A stretch of 64,000 nucleotides of DNA from a bacterium 1xD8-48. Its GTDB lineage: Bacteria > Bacillota > Clostridia > Lachnospirales > Lachnospiraceae. This document shows positions 25,345-34,946 of the stretch, in pieces. Location of the stretch: positions 1-64,000 of the forward strand of contig QZDS01000008.1 of NCBI GenBank assembly GCA_009917455.1. Direction: 5' to 3'. The stretch's first letter is position 1. Each line of letters starts with the position of its first letter. A model generated the notes under the pieces. It saw nothing but the letters and a program-made list of their open reading frames with translations, did not search any database and was not told where the DNA came from. A program made the position numbers and the translations under genes.

Positions 25345-25373
25345 TTGATTCCGTCCTTTAGCTTTGCTATAAT
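25345..25373 (+). promoter_or_regulatory. sigma-A promoter of sbcDC
   Basis: TTGATT (25345-25350), 17-bp spacer, TATAAT (25368-25373), 39 bases before the sbcD start. Confidence 0.75.
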
Positions 25374-25412
25374 GGAATTATCCGGAAACGAGCAAAAAAA
25401 AGAGGACAGGCC

Positions 25413-26669
25413 ATGAAATTTCTTCATATCTCGGATTTACATCTGGGAAAGCGGGTCAGCGAATTTTCCATGCTGGAAGACCAGAAATATATTTTAAATC
25501 GGATATTAAAAATTGCCGAAAGCGAAAAGGCCGATGGAGTCATTATTGCCGGGGACATTTACGACAGACAGGTTCCTTCAGCGGAGGCGGTACAGGTTTT
25601 TGACAAATTTCTCACAAGCCTTGCAGGGATGGGGAAAAAGGTTTTTGTGGTGAGCGGAAACCACGATTCGGCGGAACGGCTTTCCTTCGGGGCGCAGCTT
25701 ATGAGCGGGCGTGAGGTGTACATGTCGCCGGTCTATGACGGGACGGTGTCGAAGATAAGGCTTACCGATGAATTCGGGGAGCTTTTTGTATACTTGCTGC
25801 CTTTTGTAAAGCCGGCGGCAGTGCGGCATGTGCTGGAGCGGGAGAAAAATGCGCAGGATGCCGGACAGCATGGGGAAGAAGCAGACCAGAGCGGGAATTT
25901 GCAGGAATCCGGCAGCGTGGCAAAGGCTTCGGAGGGGGTTATGGGCGGAAAGATGCCGGAAACCTGTCAGGAGGCGGTGCAGATTGCCATTGCGCGCATG
26001 GAAGTGGACGGGAGCAAAAGAAATCTTCTTGCAGCCCATCAGTTTGTGACGGGAGCCGGGCGGTGCGATTCCGAAGAGGTCTCGGTGGGCGGTCTTGACA
26101 ATGTGGACGCGGCTGTTTTCGACGGATTTGACTATGTGGCTCTCGGCCACATCCACAGTCCCCAATGGATAGGGAGGGAAACTCTGCGTTACAGCGGGAC
26201 CCCTTTGAAATATTCCTTTTCGGAGGCGGAGCAGGAAAAATCCGTCGCCATTGTGGAGATGAAGGAAAAGGGCCGGGTGGAGGTTTCAAAGGTTCCTCTG
26301 AAAGGACTTCGGGACATGCGGAAAATCAGGGGAACTTATCTGGAAGTGATGTCAAAGTCCTCATATCAGGAGGAAAACAGGGAAGATTATGTGCAGATTA
26401 CCCTTACGGACGAGGAGGATATTCCCGACGGTTTTGCAAGGCTGCGCACGGTTTATCCCAATCTGATGCAGGTTTTGTACGATAACAGCCGAACCAGGGA
26501 AAGCAGAGCCGTGGAGGCGGTAAGGGCGCTGGAGGAAAAGTCGCAGCTTGCGCTGTTTGAGGAGTTTTACGAGCTGCAGAATAACCGGCCAATGAGCGGC
26601 GCGCAGAGAGAATTTGTCAGGGAAGTGATAGAAAATCTGAAAGAACACACAGACGGAGGAAACCCATGA
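25413..26669 (+). CDS. sbcD: exonuclease subunit SbcD
   Basis: A 418-residue Mre11-type nuclease subunit. Phosphoesterase motifs are intact: ISDLHLGK, GDIYDR, VSGNHDS, AAHQF and ALGHIHSPQ, supplying the Mn-binding residues. Between ~140 and ~185 there is a poorly conserved Gly/Glu/Gln-rich insertion. With SbcC it cleaves DNA hairpins and processes double-strand ends. Ends with ATGA overlap to sbcC, start preceded by AGAGGACAGGCC. Confidence 0.94.
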   Translation: MKFLHISDLHLGKRVSEFSMLEDQKYILNRILKIAESEKADGVIIAGDIYDRQVPSAEAVQVFDKFLTSLAGMGKKVFVVSGNHDSAERLSFGAQLMSGREVYMSPVYDGTVSKIRLTDEFGELFVYLLPFVKPAAVRHVLEREKNAQDAGQHGEEADQSGNLQESGSVAKASEGVMGGKMPETCQEAVQIAIARMEVDGSKRNLLAAHQFVTGAGRCDSEEVSVGGLDNVDAAVFDGFDYVALGHIHSPQWIGRETLRYSGTPLKYSFSEAEQEKSVAIVEMKEKGRVEVSKVPLKGLRDMRKIRGTYLEVMSKSSYQEENREDYVQITLTDEEDIPDGFARLRTVYPNLMQVLYDNSRTRESRAVEAVRALEEKSQLALFEEFYELQNNRPMSGAQREFVREVIENLKEHTDGGNP

Positions 26670-29431
26670 GACCGGTGAGGCTTACTATGAGCGCCTTTGG
26701 GCCCTATGCGGGAAAAACGGAAATTGATTTTGAGGCTCTGGGCAGTCAGGGCCTTTACCTGATTACGGGGGATACGGGCGCGGGAAAGACCACAATTTTT
26801 GACGCCATTGTGTTTGCGCTTTATGGCGAGGCCAGCGGCGACATGCGCCGGGCGGACATGTTCCGCAGCAAGTATGCAAAGGAGGATGTCCCCACTTATG
26901 TGGAATTTGTTTTCGATTATCGGGAGGAACGCTGCCGGGTGAAGCGGAACCCGGAATATCTGCGACCCAAGGGAAAAGGAAGCGGCCTGACCGTGCAGAG
27001 GGCGGAGGCGGAGCTTTTTTTCACGAAAGGGCGGGAGCCGGTGACGAAGTCAAAGGAAGTGACCCGGGCGGTGACGGAGCTTATCGGTCTGGACCGCAGA
27101 CAGTTTGTGAGGATTGCCATGATTGCCCAGGGGGATTTTCAGAAGCTTTTGCTGGCAGGAACCGAGGAGAGGGGCGATATTTTCCGGCAGATTTTCGGGA
27201 CAGGCTTATACCGGAGCCTGCAGGAGCAGCTAAAGGCGCAGACGAGGGCGAAAAGAAATGAATACGAGGAGCTTTTGCGGAGCGTCAATCAGTACATGGA
27301 CAGTATTGTCTGCGCCGGCGATACACCCTGTTCCGCCAGAATGAAGGAGCTTAAGAGAGAGAAGTTTGAAGGCGGGATTGGAGAGGGAGCGGCGCTTTTG
27401 GAGGAATTGTGCGGCGAGGACGAAGGGGCGGTAAAAGAGCTTGACGCGCAGATAAAGGATCTTGAGGCGCGGCTGGCAAATGAGAATCAGCTGATTGGAA
27501 ATATGGAAAAAATCAGGCAGCAGCAGGAGGCGCTTGCAGAAAACGAGCGGCGTCTTGCACAGCGGCAGCCGGAATTTGCGCTGGCGGAGGAATTGTATGA
27601 AAAGGCGCGCGGTAAGGGAGAGGGATGTGAAAAGCTTGCTCTTGAGATAGAGGCGCTTTCGGATAATCTTTCCCTGGTTGACGCGCTGGAAAATTCCCGC
27701 AGGGAAATTGAAAAGGCGAATGCGCGCAGTCAAAAGCTTGCTTTTAGTGAAGAAGCCTTAAAGGAGGCGCAGGCAAAAAGAAAAAGGGAGCGGGAGCAGA
27801 TAAAGGATTTCGAGACCCGTATGCTGGTTCTGGCCCAGCAAAAGCGGGAGCTTGAGGCGAAAAATCAGGAAAAGGAACGTTTCCTGATTGGAGATGCAAG
27901 GCGGAAGAGGGCGGAGGCGGAGCTGACAGAGGTACAGGCAGAATACAGGGCGGCGGTGATAAGGAAAGAAGCTCTTGGAAGCGCTTACCGGGAGATGGAA
28001 CGGGAATTTCTGGATGCCCAGGCCGGGATGCTGGCGGAAGGACTGCGGCCGGGGATGCCCTGTCCGGTCTGTGGCTCTGTCCATCACCCCAATCCGGCCA
28101 TGGTTCATGAAAAAGCGCCCTTAAAGGAGGAGCTGGATAAGGAAAAGAAGCTTCTTGCAGAGGCGGAGGGGGAGACAGTGCGCCTCAGCGAAAAGGCGGG
28201 CCACCTGAACGAGCGTTTAAAGGAACAAAAAGAGGCGTTAGAGGCTATGGCCGGGGAGCTTTTGGGAGAAAGGGAAAGCAGTGTGGCTTTGCTGGAAGAA
28301 TTTCTGGAGAAAGCCTTCGGGAAGTGTGAAGCGGAGCTGGCAAAGGCAGAAGCCGATAAAAAACGCATGGAAGAGCTTGAAAAGGAAGATGAGAAGGATG
28401 AGGAGGAAAGAGGGGAGCTAAAGGAGGCGATTTTAAAAAACAGGGAGGAGATTGCGGGCCTGCAGGTACAGGAGCGGCTGCTCGCAGAGCGGGTGCAGGC
28501 CTCCGATAAAGGGGCAGATACTTCTCTGTCAGAGGCCAGGAAAGCCATGGAAGAAAAAATCCGCAGCCTGCGAGAGAAAAAGGAAGCTTTGGAAGAGGAT
28601 TTGAAGCAGGCAGAAAAAAGGGCTGCCGACTGCCGGAGAGAAAAAGAAAAGCTCATGGCGGCTGTTGAAACGCTGAAAAGTCAGCTTGCCCTTGCCGGAG
28701 AGGAAAAAACACTTTCCTTAGAGGAGGTGACGGCAAGGAAAGAGAAGTGGCAGCAGGAAAAGGAGGAGCTGAGCCTTAAGCGGGACGGAAAAAACAGCGC
28801 GCTTACCGCGAATCTGGAACTGTGCCGCAAGGTGAAGGAAAGGCAGAAGGACATAGCGGCGGTGGAGGAGACGTATGTCTGGATGAAAGCGCTTTCCGAT
28901 ACGGCGAACGGCACGCTTTCAGGCAAGCGGAAAATCGAGCTTGAAACTTATATTCAAATGGCCTGGTTTGAGAGTGTCCTGCGCCGGGCGAATTTACGGC
29001 TACTGATTATGAGCGGCGGGCAATATGAGCTTAAAAGGGAGGAAGAAGGGGAAAACCGGAAGGAAAAGGCGGGGCTGGATATCTGCGTGATTGACCATTA
29101 CAACGGCAGCCAGCGAAGCGTAAAGACCCTTTCAGGCGGAGAATCCTTTCAGGCGTCCCTTGCCCTTGCGCTGGGGCTTTCTGACGAAATCCAGTCTTAT
29201 GCCGGAGGAATCCGGATGGATTCCCTGTTTGTGGACGAGGGCTTCGGCTCTCTGGACGAGGAGGCTCTTTCACAGGCAATGCGGGCGCTTACCCGCCTTA
29301 CGGAAGGCAGGCGGCTTGTAGGGATTATTTCCCATGTGGCGGAGCTTAAGGAAAAGATTGACAGGAAAATCATCGTCACAAAAAAACGGGAAAAAGGCGG
29401 AGTGGGAAGCAGCGTAAAAATTGAGTGTTGA
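26666..29431 (+). CDS. sbcC: exonuclease subunit SbcC (Rad50-like ATPase)
   Basis: A 921-residue SMC-like ATPase. N-terminal Walker A GDTGAGKTTIFDA (~34), long coiled coils rich in Glu, Lys and Ala, a central zinc hook PCPVCGSVHHP (~460), returning coiled coil, then the signature LSGGESFQASLALALGLSD (~815) and Walker B SLFVDEGFGSLDEE. Somewhat shorter than E. coli SbcC (1048), with the reduction in the coils. Forms the SbcCD complex. Co-translated with sbcD. Confidence 0.94.
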   Translation: MRPVRLTMSAFGPYAGKTEIDFEALGSQGLYLITGDTGAGKTTIFDAIVFALYGEASGDMRRADMFRSKYAKEDVPTYVEFVFDYREERCRVKRNPEYLRPKGKGSGLTVQRAEAELFFTKGREPVTKSKEVTRAVTELIGLDRRQFVRIAMIAQGDFQKLLLAGTEERGDIFRQIFGTGLYRSLQEQLKAQTRAKRNEYEELLRSVNQYMDSIVCAGDTPCSARMKELKREKFEGGIGEGAALLEELCGEDEGAVKELDAQIKDLEARLANENQLIGNMEKIRQQQEALAENERRLAQRQPEFALAEELYEKARGKGEGCEKLALEIEALSDNLSLVDALENSRREIEKANARSQKLAFSEEALKEAQAKRKREREQIKDFETRMLVLAQQKRELEAKNQEKERFLIGDARRKRAEAELTEVQAEYRAAVIRKEALGSAYREMEREFLDAQAGMLAEGLRPGMPCPVCGSVHHPNPAMVHEKAPLKEELDKEKKLLAEAEGETVRLSEKAGHLNERLKEQKEALEAMAGELLGERESSVALLEEFLEKAFGKCEAELAKAEADKKRMEELEKEDEKDEEERGELKEAILKNREEIAGLQVQERLLAERVQASDKGADTSLSEARKAMEEKIRSLREKKEALEEDLKQAEKRAADCRREKEKLMAAVETLKSQLALAGEEKTLSLEEVTARKEKWQQEKEELSLKRDGKNSALTANLELCRKVKERQKDIAAVEETYVWMKALSDTANGTLSGKRKIELETYIQMAWFESVLRRANLRLLIMSGGQYELKREEEGENRKEKAGLDICVIDHYNGSQRSVKTLSGGESFQASLALALGLSDEIQSYAGGIRMDSLFVDEGFGSLDEEALSQAMRALTRLTEGRRLVGIISHVAELKEKIDRKIIVTKKREKGGVGSSVKIEC

Positions 29432-29457
29432 AAAAATAAAATAAAAGGAGAAAGAAT

Positions 29458-31485
29458 ATGTACTTAATACCAAAACCGAAAGTAGTTACAAAAAAAGAAG
29501 GGAATTTCTGTTTAAGCTATAAAAGCAGAATCGTGCTTTCACCCGGAATTCGCGAAGACGGAATGGTCAGCGCGTCCATTTTGAAGGAATGTATGGAAAC
29601 CTGGACGGGATTCTCTACGGCAATTATTGCCGGAACGCCCGGGGAGGGAGACATTTTTCTGAATATTGAAAGCGGAAGTCCCAAAACGGTGGGCGCGGTA
29701 AAGGCATGCTGTGAAGAAAGCCGTCCCCAAAGCGGACTGCCTTCGGAGGCATACCGGCTGGAAATCAGGGAAAACGGCATTACACTGACGGGCGGCGACG
29801 GCGCGGGGGTATTTTATGCCATGCAGACCCTCTGCCAGATATTCGAGCAGCAGGGCGGCGCACCGGAATGCATTTTTATTGAGGATGCGCCGGATGTGGC
29901 GCACAGAGGCTACTATCTGGATGTCACCAGAGGGCGCGTATTTCATCTGGATTACCTGAAAAAGACAGTGGACAGGCTGTGCCGTTATAAGGTGAACGAG
30001 CTCCAGCTTTACATCGAGCATACCTATATGTTTGCGGGGCTTTCCGAGATGTGGCGGGACGAGACGCCTCTTACGGCGGAGGAAATCATGGAGCTGGATA
30101 AGTACTGCCGGGAGCGGTATGTGGAGCTTGTGCCTTCCCTGTCAAGCTTCGGCCATCTTTACGGGCTTTTGTCCACCAGAACCTATGGGGAGCTCTGCGA
30201 GCTTGAAAATTCCTGGAAGCAGCCCTTTTCCTTCCTGGACAGAATGCACCATCATACAGTAAATGTGGGCGATGAGAGAGTGATGCCGCTTATCAAAAGA
30301 ATGCTTGCGGAGTATATGGCTTTGTTTTCCTCCGATAAGTTTAACCTCTGCGCGGACGAAACCTTTGATTTGGGGCGGGGAAAGGCGAAAGACCTTGCCG
30401 ATGAAAAGGGAGTCCACCGCATTTATATCGACCATGTAAAGGAGCTTTGCAGCTTTCTGGCGGAAAACGGAAAACAGCCCATGTTCTGGGGGGACATTAT
30501 CTGCGGGGAGCCGGAGCTCATCAGCGAGCTGCCCGAAAACGTTATCTGCCTTACCTGGGGGTATGAACCGGACCAGGACGACGAATCCTGCCGGAAAATG
30601 GCGCAGGCCGGCGCAAGGCAGTATCTGTGCCCTGGCGTCAGAGGGTGGAACCAGTGGCTGAATCAGATTGGGGAATCCTATCAGAACATTACGCGGATGT
30701 GTACCTATGCAAAAAAATACGGTGTGGGGAGCGCCCGTGCCGCGGCAGGCGGAAGCAGTGAAGGCAGCACAGACAAAAACGCCTGCTGCGACAGCGTTGT
30801 GGGTATCTTAAATACGGACTGGGGAGATTTCGGGCATATCAACCACCCGGATTATGCCATTCCGGGTATGATTTACGGGGCGGCTTTTTCCTGGAATCAG
30901 GAAATTATTCCCTTTGAGGATATGAACCGCCAGATTGCCCGGGTGGCGTTCCACGATACCTCGGAGGAGCTGGTAAATCTCCTGGCAAAGGCGGCGGAGC
31001 TGTGCCTGTTCAAATGGTGGGGAGCCGAGATATTTTACGAGAAAACAAAGCTGGAAGCGGCGCTGACGGAGTATGAGAACCGGACTGTTACGGAGGGTCT
31101 GGCAGCCTTAAAGGAATGTGTAAAGACCGGCAGGATAACGCAGGCAAATGCAGTCCTTTTGCAGCTTCGGGAGCAGATAAAAAGGACGGCGGTCTGTATG
31201 GACGCCTCCGAAAGAAAATTCCTTGCAGACTGCGACGTCACCCTCGACGGAATTGCAATCTGGAATGAAATCGGAGCCGTGCTTGCAAGAGCCGGGGCTG
31301 AGGATATGACAGAGAGATTTGCGCTTGCCGCCCGCCTGGAGAGCTGGTTTATGGTTTATAAGGAAATGTGGCGCTCCGTCAGCAAAGAAGGGGATTTGGC
31401 CCACGTCGCGGAGGTTGTATTCTGGTATGCAGATTTGCTGAGGGGACGGGAAAGAAGCAGTAAGGCGTTACCCTGTGGAAGGTAG
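29458..31485 (+). CDS. GH20-type beta-N-acetylhexosaminidase, cytoplasmic
   Basis: A 675-residue glycoside hydrolase. Residues ~1-145 form the GH20 N-terminal alpha/beta domain (YRLEIRENGITLTGGDGAGV, FYAMQTLCQI); the TIM barrel begins at HRGYYLDVTRGRVF and holds the catalytic Asp-Glu pair in NLCADETFDLG (~297). A long helical C-terminal domain follows. No signal peptide, so it should act inside the cell on imported GlcNAc or GalNAc oligosaccharides. Ribosome site AAAGGAGAAAGAAT. It starts 26 bases after sbcC, yet no functional link is obvious. Confidence 0.85.
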   Translation: MYLIPKPKVVTKKEGNFCLSYKSRIVLSPGIREDGMVSASILKECMETWTGFSTAIIAGTPGEGDIFLNIESGSPKTVGAVKACCEESRPQSGLPSEAYRLEIRENGITLTGGDGAGVFYAMQTLCQIFEQQGGAPECIFIEDAPDVAHRGYYLDVTRGRVFHLDYLKKTVDRLCRYKVNELQLYIEHTYMFAGLSEMWRDETPLTAEEIMELDKYCRERYVELVPSLSSFGHLYGLLSTRTYGELCELENSWKQPFSFLDRMHHHTVNVGDERVMPLIKRMLAEYMALFSSDKFNLCADETFDLGRGKAKDLADEKGVHRIYIDHVKELCSFLAENGKQPMFWGDIICGEPELISELPENVICLTWGYEPDQDDESCRKMAQAGARQYLCPGVRGWNQWLNQIGESYQNITRMCTYAKKYGVGSARAAAGGSSEGSTDKNACCDSVVGILNTDWGDFGHINHPDYAIPGMIYGAAFSWNQEIIPFEDMNRQIARVAFHDTSEELVNLLAKAAELCLFKWWGAEIFYEKTKLEAALTEYENRTVTEGLAALKECVKTGRITQANAVLLQLREQIKRTAVCMDASERKFLADCDVTLDGIAIWNEIGAVLARAGAEDMTERFALAARLESWFMVYKEMWRSVSKEGDLAHVAEVVFWYADLLRGRERSSKALPCGR

Positions 31486-31512
31486 AATTTGCTCGAAATT
31501 CAGAAAAAATTG

Positions 31513-31532
31513 TTTTTTATTCGAATAAAAAA
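31513..31532. promoter_or_regulatory. 20-bp perfect palindrome
   Basis: TTTTTTATTCGAATAAAAAA is fully self-complementary. It lies 27 bases after the hexosaminidase stop and 40 bases before the next small gene. It could be a terminator stem with its own T-run or a repressor site. Confidence 0.5.
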
Positions 31533-31571
31533 CGGTTGTTATCCACACAATAATTTCGGAGGTGGATAGCA

Positions 31572-31790
31572 ATGGATGGTAATTTTTCAAATTTTCCTTT
31601 GGGACTTGGAATGGCGCTGTCAATGAATGAAAATGCCAGAGCGGGCTATGACAGGCTTAGCGAAACGGAAAAAGAGCATATAATCTTAAAATGTAAGGAC
31701 GCAAAATCCAAAGATGAAATGGAAAAAATCGTCAATTCCTTTGCCGGTGAGGACGCGGGGGATTTGATGAAGGATGCGGGAATAAGATAA
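31572..31790 (+). CDS. small hypothetical protein
   Basis: A 72-residue protein, MDGNFSNFPLGLGMALSMNE then NARAGYDRLSETEKEHIILK, ending GEDAGDLMKDAGIR. Good ribosome site GGAGGTGGATAGCA. The pattern (short hydrophobic N-terminus, then two helices) is seen in small uncharacterised Lachnospiraceae proteins. Function unknown. Followed by a GC-rich hairpin. Confidence 0.7.
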   Translation: MDGNFSNFPLGLGMALSMNENARAGYDRLSETEKEHIILKCKDAKSKDEMEKIVNSFAGEDAGDLMKDAGIR

Positions 31791-31808
31791 CGGACGGTAA
31801 AAATATCC

Positions 31809-31857
31809 GCGGGGGCGGCGCAAAATCATCGAATCAGATGATGGAGCACGCCCCCGC
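31809..31857. terminator. GC-rich hairpin after the small gene
   Basis: GCGGGGGCG (31809-31817) pairs with CGCCCCCGC (31849-31857); an inner CATC/GATG stem lies between. No T-run follows on the plus strand, so it may work as a minus-strand or weak terminator. Confidence 0.5.
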
Positions 31858-31900
31858 CCTATATGCAGAAAATGAGGCGCTGCAGATTCAGGATAAGCAT

Positions 31901-32320
31901 TTATAAACAGGGCACGTCAAATTCATACAAAATATCATTTGTATCGGGAACGGTCAGCTTCCGGTTAAGGGCAAAAATGATAATAGAATCCCGGCGGTTT
32001 CTGGCATCCAACAGCGGCATTCTGGCGATACGCAGTAAGCGTGACGCTTCATCAGGATTCAGCCCCATTGCCAGAGCGATACTTAAGACCACGTCTCTGC
32101 CGGGATTTTTTATCCCCCGGAAGACCTGATAGATATATTCCCCTTTGCAGGAAAGCTCCGCCACCTGGGATACCGTCAGACGGGCATCTGACAAAAGCTC
32201 TTTTAAATATACATGTAAAGGCGTATCTATAAATTCTTCCGTATTATCGCCAATATATCGGGAGATATCTTTGCTGGCAATAATTTCATTCATTAATTCT
32301 TCCGTTTTCTTTTTCATCAT
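31901..32320 (-). CDS. small helix-turn-helix protein divergent from a kinase gene
   Basis: A ~139-residue protein. Start taken at 32320 (MMKKKTEELMNEIIASKDIS) after AGAAGGGGTGTGT; a longer ATG upstream lacks a ribosome site. The middle, YLKELLSDARLTVSQVAELS then CKGEYIYQVFRGIKNPGRDV and VLSIALAMGLNPDEASRLLR, has the pattern of an XRE-like HTH. It is transcribed divergently from the Ser/Thr kinase (start 32435), sharing a ~115-bp promoter region. In this group such HTH proteins are often paired with kinases and may be their substrate or regulator; that is inference. Confidence 0.65.
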   Translation of the reverse strand: MMKKKTEELMNEIIASKDISRYIGDNTEEFIDTPLHVYLKELLSDARLTVSQVAELSCKGEYIYQVFRGIKNPGRDVVLSIALAMGLNPDEASRLLRIARMPLLDARNRRDSIIIFALNRKLTVPDTNDILYEFDVPCL

Positions 32321-32434
32321 ACACACCCCTTCTTTGATATTAGCAAATAAAAAGAATTGATACAATCAAAATATTGCTATAAAATATGATTAGTTGCAAG
32401 ATGTCGATTCAAAAGAAAGAGCGGGTATATTGCG

Positions 32435-33913
32435 TTGGAGACAGTCAATGAGTATAAACTGGAGAATTATCAAAGGGTCAGGGCTCTGGGGGAAAAGGAT
32501 AATCTGTGGCTGGTAAAGGATTCCGTTACGGAAAAATACTTCGTCATGCGAAGGCTCCCCGCAGATTCCTTAAGGCTCTGTCAGATATTAGGGCAGATAC
32601 GCCATCCCAATATTGTGGAGATTTTCGACGTCTTTACATATGGCGGCTTTTTGTATGTCATTGAGGAATACCTTGAATGGGAGCTGCTTTCGGACAGGAT
32701 GGATAAAGCTGTCCTTTCTCATCGATGCGCTCTTAATGTGGGGAAACAGCTTCTTGGAGCGTTATCCGTTTTGCATGAGCATCATATTGTCCATCGGGAC
32801 ATAAAACCCGAAAACATCATGATAGACAGGGCGGGGAACGTTAAGCTCATTGATTTTGATATTGCAAGGATATTTTCGAAGGATAAAAGCTCCGATACGG
32901 TTGCAAAGGGCTCCAGAGCCTATGCGCCGCCGGAACAGTTTGGCTTTGCACAGTCGGACTGCCGCGCGGATATTTATTCTCTGGGAGTGACGCTCAACGA
33001 GCTCGCCACAGGTAAGCTTCCTGAAGAAAAACTATGTGCCGGCAGGCTGGGAGCGATAGTCCGGCGCTGCACGGAGTTCGACCCGAAGCGGCGCTATCAG
33101 ACGGCCAGTCAGGCATTGTCCCATATATCCCGTCTGGAAAAAAGAAGTATTTTCCTTTATTCGGGAACCGGTATTCTGGTTCTTGTGACAGCGGGAATGC
33201 TGCTTGCAGGTTCATATAAGCATAAGCCCTCCCTCCAGCCTTCTCCTTTTGCTTTATCCGCCGTCATAAAGGATGCAAACTTGTCATCTGTGCCGGAGCG
33301 TGATTTCCTGTCGCCGGCGCCGGAGAAGGCTTTCGATTCTGAGACAGAGGATATATTTGCGCGGACAGAGTATGAGGACAGAATTATTTCGTTCGACGAT
33401 TCCGGCTGGTATCCGGCGGTTGTAATGGCGGAGGATGAGAGCCTTGAGTTTAGGGAAGAACTGGGAAACGGGATAACGGCGGAGGTGGCTGCTGAAAAAG
33501 CGGAGGAAAAATTATTTTTCACCTGTATGCTTCAAAACGGAAAGAGCTGTGAGCTTGAACTTATTGATGACTATTCAGATATTTATAAACAGCAGAAAAA
33601 TTCCGGTAATGCCGATTTTGAAAATATTTGTCCGGAATACGAGATACTGCTCGACGATTTTAATCAGGACGGGGTAACGGATTTTGTGATAACCCTCGCA
33701 TGGCGGCAGCGTATTGAAACGGAAAATGTGATATATTACTTCACAGAGTACAGCGCTTTGTGGCTTGTATACTTTGAAGAAAATGAAATGTTCTGTTCGG
33801 AGCCGGTTTATTTTGACGGATGTTCTCCCCGTCTCGATATGGACGGGCTCCTCCTCAATACCATGGACAACGAATGGTATTGGTTCAAAGACGGAAAATG
33901 GAATGTGTTGTAA
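32435..33913 (+). CDS. transmembrane Ser/Thr protein kinase with degenerate ATP-binding residues
   Basis: A 492-residue protein: kinase domain ~10-235, one membrane helix (~240-262, IFLYSGTGILVLVTAGMLLAG-like), and a ~230-residue extracytoplasmic part ending with an EF-hand-like DFNQDGVTD loop. The catalytic loop is complete (HRDIKPEN), but DFG is DFD (LIDFDIAR), the Gly-rich loop lacks its glycines (ALGEKDNLWLV) and the VAIK lysine is apparently Arg (FVMRRL). It may be a weak kinase or pseudokinase that senses outside ligands. The start is a TTG with a poor ribosome site (AGAAAGAGCGGG), so the exact N-terminus is uncertain. Confidence 0.82.
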   Translation: METVNEYKLENYQRVRALGEKDNLWLVKDSVTEKYFVMRRLPADSLRLCQILGQIRHPNIVEIFDVFTYGGFLYVIEEYLEWELLSDRMDKAVLSHRCALNVGKQLLGALSVLHEHHIVHRDIKPENIMIDRAGNVKLIDFDIARIFSKDKSSDTVAKGSRAYAPPEQFGFAQSDCRADIYSLGVTLNELATGKLPEEKLCAGRLGAIVRRCTEFDPKRRYQTASQALSHISRLEKRSIFLYSGTGILVLVTAGMLLAGSYKHKPSLQPSPFALSAVIKDANLSSVPERDFLSPAPEKAFDSETEDIFARTEYEDRIISFDDSGWYPAVVMAEDESLEFREELGNGITAEVAAEKAEEKLFFTCMLQNGKSCELELIDDYSDIYKQQKNSGNADFENICPEYEILLDDFNQDGVTDFVITLAWRQRIETENVIYYFTEYSALWLVYFEENEMFCSEPVYFDGCSPRLDMDGLLLNTMDNEWYWFKDGKWNVL

Positions 33914-33943
33914 ATATAGTTACTGAACTGCCGGCACAGTACA

Positions 33944-33985
33944 AAACGCTCCATCCAATGTATAATGCATTTGGATGGGGCGTTT
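33944..33985. terminator. bidirectional terminator between convergent genes
   Basis: AAACGCTCCATCCA (33944-33957) pairs with TGGATGGGGCGTTT (33972-33985). The minus-strand gene stops at 33984, inside the right arm. Short A/T runs flank both sides. Confidence 0.7.
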
Positions 33986-34322
33986 ATAGTTCATCGAGAT
34001 GACAGGCAAGTACTTTCACTGTCCGCCAGAATTGCTGGCGCTTTCTTTTATCGCTGCCCTGCAGCAGAGAGGAAATTTCTGTGGGAAGGGAAGTTTCCTG
34101 AAGCATGCTGTTAAAAAGAAGATAATCTACGCTCACGTCCAGAACGGAGGCCAGTTTGTACAGGCTTTCAACCGACAATTTGCGGGAGCCGCGTTCAATA
34201 TGCCCGACAAATGACGCTGACAAATCACAGGCTTCGCCGAGCTGTTCCTGAGTCATTCCGATATGTTCGCGTTGTTGGCGGATTCTTGCCCCGACTTCCG
34301 GATAGTTAATAGAATCACTCAT
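33984..34322 (-). CDS. XRE-family transcriptional regulator
   Basis: A 112-residue protein, start at ATG 34322 (MSDSINYPEVGARIRQQREH) with AAGGAGGCTGGCACT upstream. Residues ~8-65 are a standard Cro/CI helix-turn-helix: RQQREHIGMTQEQLGEACDL then SASFVGHIERGSRKLSVESL. The C-terminal ~45 residues (SSLLQGSDKRKRQQFWRTVK) may help dimerisation. Targets unknown; stand-alone. Confidence 0.88.
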   Translation of the reverse strand: MSDSINYPEVGARIRQQREHIGMTQEQLGEACDLSASFVGHIERGSRKLSVESLYKLASVLDVSVDYLLFNSMLQETSLPTEISSLLQGSDKRKRQQFWRTVKVLACHLDEL

Positions 34323-34510
34323 AGTGCCAGCCTCCTTAACATAATAGTATAAGCTATTTTTCAAAAATCATAAATGTACCATAAGAAGTATATATTGACT
34401 ATAAGAATTACTAATTTTATAATAAGCTCAGGCAGTCGTTTTATACATATGGATAATCGATGATTTCGTGAAAAGCAGGAATATGCAATTTACATGAGAG
34501 GAGCTGTAAA

Positions 34511-34834
34511 ATGGCGGATAAGAATGAAGAACTGATAAAAAAAGAATTATTAATGATTTTGAAATTGAATTCGAAACTGAATTATCAAAGAAAAGAAGAG
34601 ATTAAAAAAATGCATGCCGCTATAGCAGAGAGGAAAATGTTCACAACTCCCCTGGGATTAAAATATATGAAGCGTCTTGAGCAGATTGGCAAGGGGGAGG
34701 AGATTTTAAAAAAGTGCATTTTATGCGCGGGGGATTTGGATAATCACTCCCTGATTTGCACAAAATGTATCAAAAAATTTCATGCGCTGCAGTTTCAGGA
34801 GAAAGACAGAGAACCGGTCAGGAAAAGTCCCTGA
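34511..34834 (+). CDS. small protein with a four-cysteine zinc-finger motif
   Basis: A 107-residue protein with a basic helical N-terminal half (KLNYQRKEEIKKMHAAIAER) and a C-terminal CILCAGDL...LICTKC pair of CxxC knuckles at ~69-85, likely binding one zinc. Ribosome site AGAGGAGCTGTAAA. No family recognised; nucleic-acid or protein binding is possible. Confidence 0.6.
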   Translation: MADKNEELIKKELLMILKLNSKLNYQRKEEIKKMHAAIAERKMFTTPLGLKYMKRLEQIGKGEEILKKCILCAGDLDNHSLICTKCIKKFHALQFQEKDREPVRKSP

Positions 34835-34946
34835 AAGAGAGCCTGCGGTATGGATAATTAATGAAGTGACAGGGCTGGGAAATCTGTTTGTGTTTTGTCC
34901 TTTGTTGATACGACGTGCCGGTGGAAAACTCAAAATTGATAATTGA

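Noticed and set aside
29517..30021. Minus-strand frames antisense to the GH20 gene
   Set aside because: Shadows of a gene with a complete catalytic domain.
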